DNA from: Streptococcus iniae
GTDB taxonomy: Bacteria; Bacillota; Bacilli; Lactobacillales; Streptococcaceae
DNA: 64,000 bases
Assembly (NCBI RefSeq): GCF_030732225.1
Contig: NZ_CP132230.1
Coordinates: 648,001-712,000 of the forward strand
Direction of reading: 5' to 3'
How positions within the stretch are numbered: position 1 is the stretch's first letter; every line of letters begins with the position of its first letter. Both the position numbers and the translations under genes were made by a program. Of this stretch, positions 44,527 through 54,245 are shown piece by piece. The notes beneath the pieces are model-generated. The model was not told the DNA's origin. It did no database searches and saw nothing but the letters and a program-made list of their open reading frames with translations.

Positions 44527-45927
44527 ATGGCTTTTAATGATGATAATTTTATGTTAAAAAATGAAGCTGCAAAGAAGCTTTACCAAAAAATCAAAAATCA
44601 ACCGATTTTTGACTATCATTGCCATCTTGATCCAAAAGAGATTTATCAAGATGAGGTTTATGATAATATTGTTGACTTATGGCTGGGCGGCGACCATTAT
44701 AAATGGCGACTTATGCGAGCTAACGGTGTGTCAGAAGAAGAGATTACTGGCTCTGCTTCAAAACAAGATAAGTTTAAGGCTTTTGCGAGAACCTTAGAAA
44801 GAGCTTATGGAAATCCTGTCTATCATTGGTCTGTTATGGAACTGAAAAACGTATTTGGGATTGAAGAAAACTTAACATCAGAAAATGCAGACTCTATTTA
44901 CCATCAGTTGAACACTTACCTACTGGAGAATCAGATTAGTCCACGAAAATTGATTGCAGATAGCAAGGTCACCTTTATTGGAACAACAGATCATCCATTG
45001 GATGATTTAAGTTGGCATCAAAAGTTAGCTGAGGACGACAGTTTTTCAACCGTTGTTGCACCAACTTTCAGGCCAGATCAGGCTTTTATTGAACATGCAC
45101 AATTTAGAACATTTATTGAAGCTTTGGGCCAAAGTGTTGAGAGGACCATTTCAGATTTTAGGACATTTGTTGAGGCCTTGGAAAGCAGAGTTGCCTACTT
45201 TGCTAAACATGGCTGTAAAGCAAGTGATATTAGTTTTACAGAGATTGTTTTTGAAAACGCTACAAGGTCTGAGTTAGATGTTTTGTTGACTAAGGTTATT
45301 GGAGGTTATTATCCTAATCAATTTGAAATTAACCAATGGCAAACAGCTGTTTTTGCAGAACTTTGTCGATTGTATAAAAAGTATGGTTTTGTGACACAAG
45401 TTCATTTTGGGGCTCTTCGTAATAATCATTCTGGTATTTACACTAAATTAGGTGCAGATGTGGGTGTGGATTCTTTAGGTGATCAAACGGCTTTGGCAAT
45501 AAACATGAATCGATTATTGGATCACTTAGTTGTTACTGATAGCTTACCGAAAATGATTTGGTATAACTTAAACCCAACATATAACATCACCGTCGCAAAC
45601 ACTTTAGCTAACTTTCAAGCTAATGAAGAAGGTGTCAAATCCTATCTACAATTTGGTGCGGGCTGGTGGTTTGCAGATACCAAGTTAGGGATGATTAGTC
45701 AAATGAATGCTTTAGCAGAACAAGGGATTTTAGCTAATTTTATTGGCATGTTAACGGATTCTCGTAGCTTCCTTTCTTATCAACGTCATGATTATTTCAG
45801 ACGGATTTTAGCCAATTATATTGGCGAGTGGATAACCGAAGGTGAAGTTCCAGAAGACTATGAGGCACTTGGCAAGATTGCTCAAGATATTGCATATAAC
45901 AATGCGCAAGTTTATTTCAACAATTAA
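44527..45927 (+). CDS. uxaC: Glucuronate isomerase
   Basis: 466 residues, the normal UxaC length. Isomerises D-glucuronate to D-fructuronate (and galacturonate to tagaturonate). The metal-binding motif [15 protein letters not shown] is near the N-terminus and [17 protein letters not shown] near the C-terminus is characteristic. I start at ATG 44527, after AAGGAGTTAAG; the upstream frame to 44452 overlaps kdgA and is not used. Confidence 0.96.
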   Translation: MAFNDDNFMLKNEAAKKLYQKIKNQPIFDYHCHLDPKEIYQDEVYDNIVDLWLGGDHYKWRLMRANGVSEEEITGSASKQDKFKAFARTLERAYGNPVYHWSVMELKNVFGIEENLTSENADSIYHQLNTYLLENQISPRKLIADSKVTFIGTTDHPLDDLSWHQKLAEDDSFSTVVAPTFRPDQAFIEHAQFRTFIEALGQSVERTISDFRTFVEALESRVAYFAKHGCKASDISFTEIVFENATRSELDVLLTKVIGGYYPNQFEINQWQTAVFAELCRLYKKYGFVTQVHFGALRNNHSGIYTKLGADVGVDSLGDQTALAINMNRLLDHLVVTDSLPKMIWYNLNPTYNITVANTLANFQANEEGVKSYLQFGAGWWFADTKLGMISQMNALAEQGILANFIGMLTDSRSFLSYQRHDYFRRILANYIGEWITEGEVPEDYEALGKIAQDIAYNNAQVYFNN

Positions 45928-45949
45928 TAAGAAGTTTAGAGGTAATACT

Positions 45950-46996
45950 ATGGAAATGTCATTTAGATGGTACGGGGAAGATGATCCTGTTAGCTTAGAA
46001 AATATCCGCCAAATTCCAACGATGAAAGGGATTGTAACAGCTATTTACGATGTCCCTGTTGGGGATGTTTGGCCTGGTGAACGGATTAAACAATTAAAAG
46101 AAACTGTTGAAGCATCGGGACTTAAGATTTCCGTCATTGAGTCAGTGCCAGTTCATGAAGACATTAAATTAGGACGCCCAACACGTGATGCTTTAATTGA
46201 CAATTATATTCAAACCATTAAAAACCTTGCTGCAGAAGGCATTGATACCATCTGTTACAATTTTATGCCGGTTTTTGACTGGACACGTACGGATTTGGCT
46301 TACCCTTATCCAGATGGGTCTAATGCACTGATTTTTGATGAGGAAGTGTCTAAGAAAATGGATCCGGTTAATGGTGAATTATCATTGCCGGGTTGGGATA
46401 GCAGTTATACTAAAGATGAAATGCGTGAAATTATGGATGCCTATGCTAAAGTGGATGAAGAAAAACTTTGGGAACATCTAGATTACTTTATCAAACGGAT
46501 TATTCCTGAAGCTGAAGCTGTCGGAGTTAAAATGGCCATTCACCCGGATGATCCACCTTATTCTATCTTTGGTTTACCAAGGATTATCACAGGACTTGAT
46601 GCGGTGGAGCGTTTTGTGAAACTTTATGATAGTAAGAGTAATGGTATTACTCTTTGTGTTGGTTCTTATGCATCGGATCCTCAAAATGATGTTTTAGCGA
46701 TTTCTCGCCGTGCCTTTGAGCTTGACCGTGTCAACTTTGTTCATGCACGTAACATCAAACTTGGAGAAGGAAAATCCTTTAAGGAATCCGCTCATCCATC
46801 GGAATATGGTTCTATTGATATGTATGAAGTGGTCAAATTATGTCATGAATTTAACTTTGAAGGTGCTATTCGTCCAGATCATGGACGCATGATTTGGGGA
46901 GAAAGTGGTCGTCCAGGGTATGGGTTATATGACCGCGCTCTAGGAGCAACCTACCTCTCCGGATTGTACGAAGCTGTTCAAAAATCTGCTTTATAA
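45950..46996 (+). CDS. uxuA: Mannonate dehydratase
   Basis: 348 residues converting D-mannonate to 2-keto-3-deoxygluconate. It starts MEMSFRWYGEDDPVSLENIRQIP, typical of UxuA, with the TIM-barrel metal ligands in MAIHPDDPP, CVGSYAS, FVHARNI and RPDHGRMIWGE. An earlier in-frame start at 45842 lies within uxaC and is unlikely; AGAGGTAATACT precedes the chosen ATG. Confidence 0.96.
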   Translation: MEMSFRWYGEDDPVSLENIRQIPTMKGIVTAIYDVPVGDVWPGERIKQLKETVEASGLKISVIESVPVHEDIKLGRPTRDALIDNYIQTIKNLAAEGIDTICYNFMPVFDWTRTDLAYPYPDGSNALIFDEEVSKKMDPVNGELSLPGWDSSYTKDEMREIMDAYAKVDEEKLWEHLDYFIKRIIPEAEAVGVKMAIHPDDPPYSIFGLPRIITGLDAVERFVKLYDSKSNGITLCVGSYASDPQNDVLAISRRAFELDRVNFVHARNIKLGEGKSFKESAHPSEYGSIDMYEVVKLCHEFNFEGAIRPDHGRMIWGESGRPGYGLYDRALGATYLSGLYEAVQKSAL

Positions 46997-47046
46997 GTTC
47001 TTATGATTTGATAAGCACAGGTGAAAGGTATTTAGAGGAGACTACA

Positions 47047-47886
47047 ATGAGTAGAGTAATTGATTTTAAAGATAAAGTTGTCGTGGTTACAGGGGCAGGT
47101 GGTGTGCTTTGTGGTTTTATGGCAAAAGAATTTGCCAAAGCTGGCGCAAAAGTTGCACTTTTAGACCTTAATCAGGAATCAGCCCAAAAATATGCTAGTG
47201 AGATTGAAGCTGAAGGGGGGATAGCAAGAGCTTACAAAGCAAATGTCTTATCGAAAGAAAATTTAGAAGAAGTCCGAAAAGCTGTTGTCAATGATTTAGG
47301 GGCAGCTGATATTCTTGTCAATGGTGCTGGAGGGAACTCCCCTAAAGCAACAACAGATAATGAATACCATACCCTTAATTTACCAGATGAAACCAAAACA
47401 TTTTTTGATTTAGATGAAGCTGGAATTAGTTTTGTGTTCAATCTTAATTATTTAGGAACCTTATTGCCAACTCAAGTCTTTGCTCAAGACATGGTTGGTA
47501 GGCCAGGTGCTAATATTATTAATATTTCATCAATGAATGCTTTCACACCACTGACAAAAATTCCGGCTTATTCAGGTGCCAAAGCAGCTATAAGTAATTT
47601 TACACAGTGGCTTGCAGTTCATTTCTCAAAAGTTGGGATCCGTTGTAATGCAATTGCTCCTGGATTTTTAGTGACAAACCAGAATCGTGCGTTACTCTTT
47701 TCTGAGGATGGACAACCAACAGCTCGTGCAGAAAAAATCCTCACCAATACTCCAATGGGACGTTTTGGAGAAGCAGAAGAATTAATTGGTGGCCTCTTCT
47801 TCTTAGCTGATGACAAATCAGCAAGTTTTGTTAACGGGGTTGTTTTACCAATTGATGGTGGTTTTTCTGCCTATTCGGGTGTTTAA
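47047..47886 (+). CDS. SDR-family fructuronate reductase (mannonate oxidoreductase)
   Basis: 279 residues of the short-chain dehydrogenase fold: cofactor motif VTGAGGVLCGFMAKEF (a GxxxGxG variant), NGAGGN, catalytic serine in ISSMNAFT, and the YSGAKAA Tyr-Lys pair. It supplies the reduction of fructuronate to mannonate between uxaC and uxuA, as the SDR-type UxuB/YjmF does in Bacillus, rather than the long-chain UxuB of E. coli. AGAGGAGACTACA precedes the ATG; the upstream frame to 47008 is not needed. Confidence 0.88.
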   Translation: MSRVIDFKDKVVVVTGAGGVLCGFMAKEFAKAGAKVALLDLNQESAQKYASEIEAEGGIARAYKANVLSKENLEEVRKAVVNDLGAADILVNGAGGNSPKATTDNEYHTLNLPDETKTFFDLDEAGISFVFNLNYLGTLLPTQVFAQDMVGRPGANIINISSMNAFTPLTKIPAYSGAKAAISNFTQWLAVHFSKVGIRCNAIAPGFLVTNQNRALLFSEDGQPTARAEKILTNTPMGRFGEAEELIGGLFFLADDKSASFVNGVVLPIDGGFSAYSGV

Positions 47887-47952
47887 GTATTCATATAATC
47901 ATCACTTAACAATCAATACTAGTTAGGTGATTTCTATAGAAAGGAATTAATA

Positions 47953-49482
47953 ATGGCTAAAATCTTTTCATTAAAAAGTGACCAACTTGAGAAACTTAGG
48001 ACTATTAACCCCCTATTGGTATCCTACAATGTTGAATTTGCAGAAGTCACAGGAGGCACTTTTTGGAAAGCTTATTCTAACAGTCAGATAACTGGTGAAG
48101 AAGCTTTTGACGTTGAGCCGTCAGAAGAAGGTATTGAGGCAATGTACAAGGATTTGATGCAGGTCTATAAGCCAATTAACCTTTACGATGACAAGCTCCG
48201 CTATTTAGCCAAAGCATTAGGGCAAGCTTGGGTACGTGTTTCAGGAACGTGGTCTACTAAAACCTATTATGATTTTGATGGTTCCTGTAATGGACAAGTT
48301 CCAGAGGGGTATTTGAATCTTTTAACAAAAGAGCAATGGTTAGGGGTTTTAGACTTTGTAAAAGCCATTGATGGAAAGCTGAAAATTTCAATGGCAAATT
48401 GTCCAGGTTTACATAGTGCAAAAGAACCTTGGCATCCAAAGGAAGCTGAGAAAATTTTTTCAATGAGTAAAGCCTATGGGGTTCCTATTGAAGCAGTTGA
48501 GTTTGCCAATGAGCCTAATATGCTTGAAGATACGGGTTTTCCAGAAGGTTACACGGCAGCAGATTATAGACGTGATCAAGATTTATTTTTTACTTGGTTA
48601 GATCTTCATTACCCGGAATGCCTAAAGGTTGGACCGAGTACAACTGGCGGTGATAATGTTGTTTTTGGAAAAGCAAATCAACAAGGGACAGGTGGTATTG
48701 AACAGGTGGCTCGTCACCTTCTTAACTGTTCAGATTTAATGGAGGGAACTCAAGTCCCACTTGATGTTTTTTCATACCATTACTATAATGGTGTTTCTGA
48801 AAGACTTGCTTCAATTATGCCAAGTGCACATTGGTCTGCTGAGGAGGCCTTGAGCGAGGATTACCTTGCAGTAGCTTCAGATTTTTGTAAAACTTATCTG
48901 CCACTGCGAGATCGTTATGTTCCTGAAGCAGAGATGTGGGTAACAGAATCCGGAGATGCTGGTGGCGGGGGAAATACTTGGGCATCAACTTTTCTTGATG
49001 TTCCAAGGACGTTAAACGAACTAGGAACATTTGCTCGCTTAACTAATGGAATAGTCTTTCATAATACACTAGCAGCTTCAGACTATGGCTATTTAGCGCG
49101 TGATGTTTTTGATCCACGCCCCAACTACTTTGCAGTCTTGTTGTGGAAGCGCCTAATGGGGAATGATGTTTTTGATAGCACTATTGCAATTCAAGAAGGG
49201 GCTCATATCTTTGCACATTCTCGTAAAGATGGCCAAGAAGGAAAGGCTTATCTAATCATTAATAATTCGGAAAGTTCTGAGACACTTGTTAATCTCCCAA
49301 AAGAAGCAGAACTCTATCTCCTTGAAGGTGAAGCTAAAGATAAACGGGCCAGAAGAATGACATTAAATGGCCAACTTCTTCAATTAAGTGAAGATAATCA
49401 GTTACCAGAATTGTTACCTCAGACAGTTCCTGCTGGTCAATTAAGTATTCCAAAAACATCTTGTGCTTTTCTTATTTTATAA
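47953..49482 (+). CDS. Clan GH-A glycosidase, GH79-like (beta-glucuronidase/heparanase family)
   Basis: 509 residues without signal peptide, so it acts in the cytosol. The clan GH-A acid/base is E187 in EFANEPN and the nucleophile is E332 in WVTESGDAGGG; a small beta domain follows the barrel (ILLWKRLMG to the C-terminus). The pattern best fits GH79, which removes beta-linked glucuronic acid from proteoglycan-type glycans; GH39 or GH30 are alternatives I cannot exclude. Last gene of the kdgA operon, it would feed free glucuronate to UxaC. Shine-Dalgarno AAAGGA is present and a terminator follows. Confidence 0.78.
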   Translation: MAKIFSLKSDQLEKLRTINPLLVSYNVEFAEVTGGTFWKAYSNSQITGEEAFDVEPSEEGIEAMYKDLMQVYKPINLYDDKLRYLAKALGQAWVRVSGTWSTKTYYDFDGSCNGQVPEGYLNLLTKEQWLGVLDFVKAIDGKLKISMANCPGLHSAKEPWHPKEAEKIFSMSKAYGVPIEAVEFANEPNMLEDTGFPEGYTAADYRRDQDLFFTWLDLHYPECLKVGPSTTGGDNVVFGKANQQGTGGIEQVARHLLNCSDLMEGTQVPLDVFSYHYYNGVSERLASIMPSAHWSAEEALSEDYLAVASDFCKTYLPLRDRYVPEAEMWVTESGDAGGGGNTWASTFLDVPRTLNELGTFARLTNGIVFHNTLAASDYGYLARDVFDPRPNYFAVLLWKRLMGNDVFDSTIAIQEGAHIFAHSRKDGQEGKAYLIINNSESSETLVNLPKEAELYLLEGEAKDKRARRMTLNGQLLQLSEDNQLPELLPQTVPAGQLSIPKTSCAFLIL

Positions 49483-49487
49483 AAATC

Positions 49488-49525
49488 AAAGGCCAAAGGT
49501 CATATGACTTTTAGCCTTTTTAAGA
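49488..49525 (+). terminator. Terminator after the GH79-like gene
   Basis: AAAGGCCAAAGGTCAT pairs with ATGACTTTTAGCCTTT with one mismatch and one wobble, followed by TT. Confidence 0.75.
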
Positions 49526-49537
49526 GTATTTTTACAA

Positions 49538-49583
49538 TTGACAGCGATTAACATGTGTGATACAATTAAATCATCAGATGATT
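49538..49583 (+). promoter_or_regulatory. Promoter and GntR operator of the HAD-GH3 operon
   Basis: TTGACA (49538-49543), 17-base spacer, TACAAT (49561-49566). The perfect 15-base palindrome AATCATCAGATGATT (49569-49583) covers the likely start site. A weaker cre-like match TGACAGCGATTAAC (49539-49552, two mismatches) overlaps the -35. Confidence 0.82.
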
Positions 49584-49605
49584 CAAAGCGATTTAGGAGG
49601 CTTAA

Positions 49606-50412
49606 ATGGCAGAAAAAAGAAATAAATTTGTCTTCTGTGTTGATTCAGATGGCTGTGCAATGGATACAATGACCTACAAACATCAGCTTTTTTTTGGACC
49701 GATTGCGGCTGACACCTTTGGTATTAAAGAAAAAAAAGATTTTTTGAAAGAATGGAATCGTGTAAACCTTTATTCTAGAACTCGTGGAGTTAATCGATTT
49801 GTCGGTTTGGTTATGGGACTTGATTATGCAGGTGTTACAGAGATTGAAAATCTTAAAAAGTGGGTAGAAACAACAGCATCATTATCTAACCAAGCTCTAG
49901 AAGAAGCTATTGCTGCTAAGGATAGTGAAGATTTAAAAAAGGCTTTGCAATGGTCTAAGGAAGTTAACCATCAAATAAGAGCGTATCAAGGGGAGGTTTT
50001 AGCTTTTCTGGGAGCACGTGAAGCATTGGCAAAATTGCAAGCACTTGGTGATGTTTATGTTGTTAGCTCTGCAAATAAAGAAGCAGTAGTCGAAGAATGG
50101 CAAAATCAAGCTTTAATGCCTTATGTCAAAGACTTGTATTGTCAAGAGCGTGGCAAAAAAGAAGATGTGATTGCAGAACTCATTGCTAAAGGGTACGACA
50201 AGGAAAAAATCATGATGGTTGGTGATTCTCCAGGTGATTTAGTAGCAGCAGAACTTAATCAAGTTCAGTTTTACCCGATATTAGTTGGAAAAGAAGAAAA
50301 TTCATGGTTGGATTTAAAAGATGGTTTAGCTGATGAATTTGTAGCAGGTCATTTTTCAGATTTGGATGCCAAAAGTCTTAAAGACGCATTTTGGCAAAAT
50401 TTAGATAAGTAA
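49606..50412 (+). CDS. HAD-superfamily hydrolase of the glucuronide locus
   Basis: 268 residues. HAD motif I appears as VDSDGCAMD near residue 12, motif II around YVVSSAN, the lysine in CQERGKKEDVI and motif IV as MMVGDSPGDL. The cap domain is helical. A phosphatase for a sugar phosphate is likely, but the substrate is not evident. It is the first gene of the third operon and shares the GntR palindrome, so it is tied to glucuronide breakdown. TTAGGAGGC precedes the ATG. Confidence 0.8.
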   Translation: MAEKRNKFVFCVDSDGCAMDTMTYKHQLFFGPIAADTFGIKEKKDFLKEWNRVNLYSRTRGVNRFVGLVMGLDYAGVTEIENLKKWVETTASLSNQALEEAIAAKDSEDLKKALQWSKEVNHQIRAYQGEVLAFLGAREALAKLQALGDVYVVSSANKEAVVEEWQNQALMPYVKDLYCQERGKKEDVIAELIAKGYDKEKIMMVGDSPGDLVAAELNQVQFYPILVGKEENSWLDLKDGLADEFVAGHFSDLDAKSLKDAFWQNLDK

Positions 50413-50442
50413 GTGTAATTGGAAAGCAGAAAGGATGACAAG

Positions 50443-52233
50443 ATGACACATCTAGTGGATTTAAGTAAGAAACCCTACAATCTTGAACAAGACGCTATTG
50501 ACTGGGTTGAAACTACGATAGCTTCTATGACTCTAGAAGAGAAGATTGGGCAACTATTTGTTAATATGGGAAGCAGTCGATCTGAAGACTATCTAACACA
50601 GGTTATGGCTGATTATAAATTTGCAGCTGTTCGCTATGCACCTGGGCCGGCTGCAGAGATTTGGGAACAAAACTATATTTTACAAACCAAGTCAAAAATT
50701 CCAATGCTTATTGCAGCAAATACTGAATCTGGTGGAAATGGTGCCGTTACAGATGGAACAAAGATTGGTGATGAAGTTAAAATTGCTGCAACCGCTGATC
50801 CAAAATATGCTTATGAGTTGGGAAGAATTGCTGGTATTGAAGCTTCTGCTGTTGGTTGTAATGCTTCATTTGCACCGATTATGGATTTAAGCCGTAATTG
50901 GCGTAATCCAATTATTGCAAATCGCACCTGGGGAGCAGATGTGGAGCAAGCGCTTAACCTTTCAAAAGAATATATGCATGGGATCATGGAACAGGGGATT
51001 ATTCCATTTGCTAAACATTTTCCAGGAGATGGTATTGATGAGCGAGATCATCACCTTTCTTATGCTTCGAACCCAATGACAAAAACGCAATGGCTGGAGA
51101 CATTTGGCCGTATTTATGGGGAAATGGCAAAAGAAGGTCTTCCAGGCATTATGGCAGGTCATATCCATTTACCAAATGTTGAAAAAGAAATGCATCCAGA
51201 GCGTGATTTTGATGACATGCTTCCTGCTTCTTTGAACAAAACACTACTTGATGAATTGTTACGTGGCGAACTTGAATACAACGGTGCCATTGTTACAGAT
51301 GCTTCACATATGGTTGCTATGACAGCATCAATGCCTCGTCGAGAACTTTTACCAACAGCTATTGAAGCAGGTTGTGACCTTTTCTTGTTCTTTAATGATC
51401 CGGATGAAGATTTGCAATGGATGAAAGAAGGGTATGAGAAAGGAATCCTCTCTGATGAGCGACTGCATGACGCCTTACGACGTACCTTGGGATTAAAAGC
51501 TCTCTTAGGGTTACATCAATTTGAAGGTCGTCGGGAACAAATCATGCTAGCTAAAGAAGAAGCAATGGCTCTGATTAATACAGATGAGGCTAAGACTGTC
51601 TCGGACCAAGTTGCTGATAAGGCCATTACTTTGGTTAAGAATAAGCAAAAATCCATTTTTCCAGTAACACCTGAACGGTATAAGCGTATTTTAATTGTTG
51701 AAGTTGATGGTTATAAAGGAGGATTTGGAGCACTGATTAATTCAGGCAAAAAACGTGCTTCAGACACTTTGAAAGAACTACTTGAAGCAGAAGGTCATGA
51801 TGTTTCCATTTGGGAAAATACAGAAGAACGGATAAAAAACTTACCAGAAGAGGACCGACCAGCAGCTATTCAAAATGTTTATGCTTCCAAGCGACCAATT
51901 GCCCAAATCACAGATAACTACGATTTAATTATTAATTTGGTTGATGTCAATTCTGGTGGAACAGCACAGCGTATTATTTGGCCAGCAGCAAAAGGAACAC
52001 CTGATCAACCCTTCTATGTCCATGAGGTACCTACAATTGTTGTCTCTGTACAGCACCCATTTGCTCTGGCAGATATGCCACAAGTAGGAACCTACATTAA
52101 TGCCTATGATGGCATGTCAAATACTGTTGCAGCCTTAGTTGAAAAACTAGCAGGTCGCTCTAAATTTACAGGTATCTCACCAGTAGATGCTTATTGTGGA
52201 TTGATTGACACACATATTTGGCGTTCTTGTTAA
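50443..52233 (+). CDS. GH3 beta-N-acetylhexosaminidase-like glycosidase
   Basis: About 596 residues, cytosolic. The GH3 barrel carries KHFPGDGIDERDHHLS, the counterpart of the NagZ loop KHFPGHG...DSH with its Asp-His acid/base, and IVTDASHMVAM contains the nucleophile aspartate. A second alpha/beta domain follows. NagZ-type GH3 enzymes release GlcNAc; with the GH79-like enzyme it would let the cell take apart alternating GlcA-hexosamine oligosaccharides. I start at ATG 50443 after AGAAAGGATGACAAG; frames opening at 50419 or 50434 are weaker. Confidence 0.85.
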   Translation: MTHLVDLSKKPYNLEQDAIDWVETTIASMTLEEKIGQLFVNMGSSRSEDYLTQVMADYKFAAVRYAPGPAAEIWEQNYILQTKSKIPMLIAANTESGGNGAVTDGTKIGDEVKIAATADPKYAYELGRIAGIEASAVGCNASFAPIMDLSRNWRNPIIANRTWGADVEQALNLSKEYMHGIMEQGIIPFAKHFPGDGIDERDHHLSYASNPMTKTQWLETFGRIYGEMAKEGLPGIMAGHIHLPNVEKEMHPERDFDDMLPASLNKTLLDELLRGELEYNGAIVTDASHMVAMTASMPRRELLPTAIEAGCDLFLFFNDPDEDLQWMKEGYEKGILSDERLHDALRRTLGLKALLGLHQFEGRREQIMLAKEEAMALINTDEAKTVSDQVADKAITLVKNKQKSIFPVTPERYKRILIVEVDGYKGGFGALINSGKKRASDTLKELLEAEGHDVSIWENTEERIKNLPEEDRPAAIQNVYASKRPIAQITDNYDLIINLVDVNSGGTAQRIIWPAAKGTPDQPFYVHEVPTIVVSVQHPFALADMPQVGTYINAYDGMSNTVAALVEKLAGRSKFTGISPVDAYCGLIDTHIWRSC

Positions 52234-52251
52234 TATCTTTATGTCTAAGTG

Positions 52252-52277
52252 CCAACCTTCGGGTTGGTTTTTTCTTT
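52252..52277 (+). terminator. Terminator of the glucuronide locus
   Basis: CCAACC, UUCG tetraloop, GGTTGG, then a long T-rich tail. Confidence 0.92.
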
Positions 52278-52385
52278 ACTGTCACCTTTCAATGTAACAG
52301 TTCAGAGTAAAATGCTATCTGTTATAGTAAAATATGATAATATTTGTTATAATTGTATCAACTTAGGCATTTTGAAAGGATAGCA

Positions 52386-52937
52386 ATGGATATTTGGACA
52401 AGGCTTGCAGCATACTCCTTTGTTGAAACCCAAAGACTTTTTTTAAGACCTTTGACTTATCTTGATGCAGCTGATTTTTTTGACATATCGGGAAACCCGG
52501 ACCAACTGGATTTTATCTTTCCAGCTCATTTTTCCAAAAAGGAAAGCGACTACTTGCTGACGCATACTTTTTTGAAAAATCCCCTAGGAATATGGGCTAT
52601 TTGCAGTAAGAATAAGAATCAAATGATTGGAGTCATTCGCCTTGAGAACCTTAACCAAAGACATCTAAGTGCAGAAATATCCTATTTTCTTCATAAAGAT
52701 TATCGGGGGCAAGGCTATATGACAGAAGCTCTAAAGACCCTTGTTTTTCTTTGCTTTCAAGAATTTTCTTTTAAGAAGCTTTTTATTATCACACATCTTG
52801 AAAACACAATCAGTCAGAAATTAGCCCAAAAAGTTGGCTTTAAAATGCTTCATGCCTATAAGGGAAGTGACCGTTATAGTCATAAAATGCGACATTATTT
52901 AAAATATCAATTACAGTCAGGTGATGATCATGAGTAA
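52386..52937 (+). CDS. GNAT acetyltransferase (RimJ/RimL-type)
   Basis: 183 residues with the GNAT fold: ETQRLFLRPLTYLDAADFF at the N-terminus, IGVIRLENL, and the acetyl-CoA loop HKDYRGQGYMTEALK, then KLFIITHLENTISQKLAQKVGF. RimJ/RimL relatives acetylate protein N-termini or small molecules; the target is unknown. I use the ATG at 52386 (GAAAGGATAGCA before it) rather than a TTG at 52353. The end overlaps the start of spxR by 8 bases. Confidence 0.85.
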   Translation: MDIWTRLAAYSFVETQRLFLRPLTYLDAADFFDISGNPDQLDFIFPAHFSKKESDYLLTHTFLKNPLGIWAICSKNKNQMIGVIRLENLNQRHLSAEISYFLHKDYRGQGYMTEALKTLVFLCFQEFSFKKLFIITHLENTISQKLAQKVGFKMLHAYKGSDRYSHKMRHYLKYQLQSGDDHE

Positions 52938-54219
52938 ACATCAAGAAATTTTAGATTATTTGGAAAAATTAGCCATTGGAAAAAGAGTGAGTGTGCGAAG
53001 CATCTCGAATCATCTTCATGTTAGTGATGGAACAGCTTATCGTGCCATTAAAGAAGCTGAGAATCGTGGTATTGTTGAAACAAAACCACGCAGTGGTACG
53101 GTTCGTATTGAGAAAAAGAACCGTGTTCGCATTGATAAATTAACCTATACTGAAATTGCTAGAATTAGTGATTCTGAAGTTGTAGCGGGTAAAGCGGGAC
53201 TGGGGCATCAATTTAGTAAGTTTTTTGTTGGTGCAATGACTGAAAAAAATGTCGATCATTACCTTTCAAAAACCATGGGTGGTTTGCTTATTGTTGGTGA
53301 CCGTGAGAATATTCAGCTGTTAACCTTGAAAAAACACAATGCTGTTTTAGTAACGGGAGGTTTTCCTATTTCAAAACGGGTGATTGAAACCGCAGATAAA
53401 TTGGGCATCCCAGTCATGGTTACAAAATATGATACTTTTACAGTAGCTACCTTAATCAATAATGCTTTGGCTAATTTTAGGATTAAAACAGACCTGAAAA
53501 CAGTTGGCCAAGTGCTTGTACCAGTAGAAGATTATGGTTACCTTTATGTTGACAATTCGATTAATGATTTTAACAAATTAATTAAAACAACTAAAAATGT
53601 CAGGTTCCCTGTTCTTGATCATTCTCAAAAAGTAGTTGGTGTTGTCAGCATGCGTGATGTGGTTGATCAAACCCAAAACACCAATTTAGGCCAATTAATG
53701 ACAAAGAGTCCTATTACAGCTAAAGAAAGCACCAGTCTTGCCAATATCAGTCAAAAAATGATTTTTGAAGATTTAAACATGCTTCCAGTTGTTGATGAGG
53801 ATCATAAACTTATCGGTGTTATTACAAGACGCCTTGCCATGGAAAACATGCAAGCCAGTCAGAATGAAAGTAAGAACACTTACAGTAATTACATTTTGTC
53901 TGAATTAGAAGAAGCTAATAATCATTTTCAAATTATTGTTGAGCCCCGAATGATTGATAGCAGTGGTAACCTTGGTTATGGCGTTATTTCAGAACTTATT
54001 AAAGAGGTTACCTATAGCACCTTAACAAGGTCATCTCAAAAAAATATCATTATTGAACAAATGATGATATACTTTTTACATGCCGCTCAAATTGATGACC
54101 AATTACGGATTTTTCCAAAAGTCATTACAGAAACAAGACGTGGTGCAACAGTAGATTTTGAAATTTACGTTGAAAATCAAATCATTGCTAAAGCAGTTGT
54201 TACAACAAAAATTAATTAG
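52930..54219 (+). CDS. spxR: SpxR-type regulator: HTH, DRTGG, CBS pair and HotDog domains
   Basis: 429 residues. An N-terminal winged helix (LEKLAIGKRVSVRSISNHLHVSDGTAYRAIKEAE region), a DRTGG-like domain around residues 75-185, two CBS repeats (about 190-310, MTKSPITAKESTSLANIS), and a C-terminal HotDog domain. The arrangement matches SpxR of S. pneumoniae, which activates pyruvate oxidase spxB, and probably senses adenine nucleotides or an acyl-CoA. Start at ATG 52930 with AGGTGATG upstream; it is coupled to the GNAT gene. Confidence 0.88.
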   Translation: MSKHQEILDYLEKLAIGKRVSVRSISNHLHVSDGTAYRAIKEAENRGIVETKPRSGTVRIEKKNRVRIDKLTYTEIARISDSEVVAGKAGLGHQFSKFFVGAMTEKNVDHYLSKTMGGLLIVGDRENIQLLTLKKHNAVLVTGGFPISKRVIETADKLGIPVMVTKYDTFTVATLINNALANFRIKTDLKTVGQVLVPVEDYGYLYVDNSINDFNKLIKTTKNVRFPVLDHSQKVVGVVSMRDVVDQTQNTNLGQLMTKSPITAKESTSLANISQKMIFEDLNMLPVVDEDHKLIGVITRRLAMENMQASQNESKNTYSNYILSELEEANNHFQIIVEPRMIDSSGNLGYGVISELIKEVTYSTLTRSSQKNIIIEQMMIYFLHAAQIDDQLRIFPKVITETRRGATVDFEIYVENQIIAKAVVTTKIN

Positions 54220-54245
54220 ATAAAGAGATAGAGGAGACAATCGAA

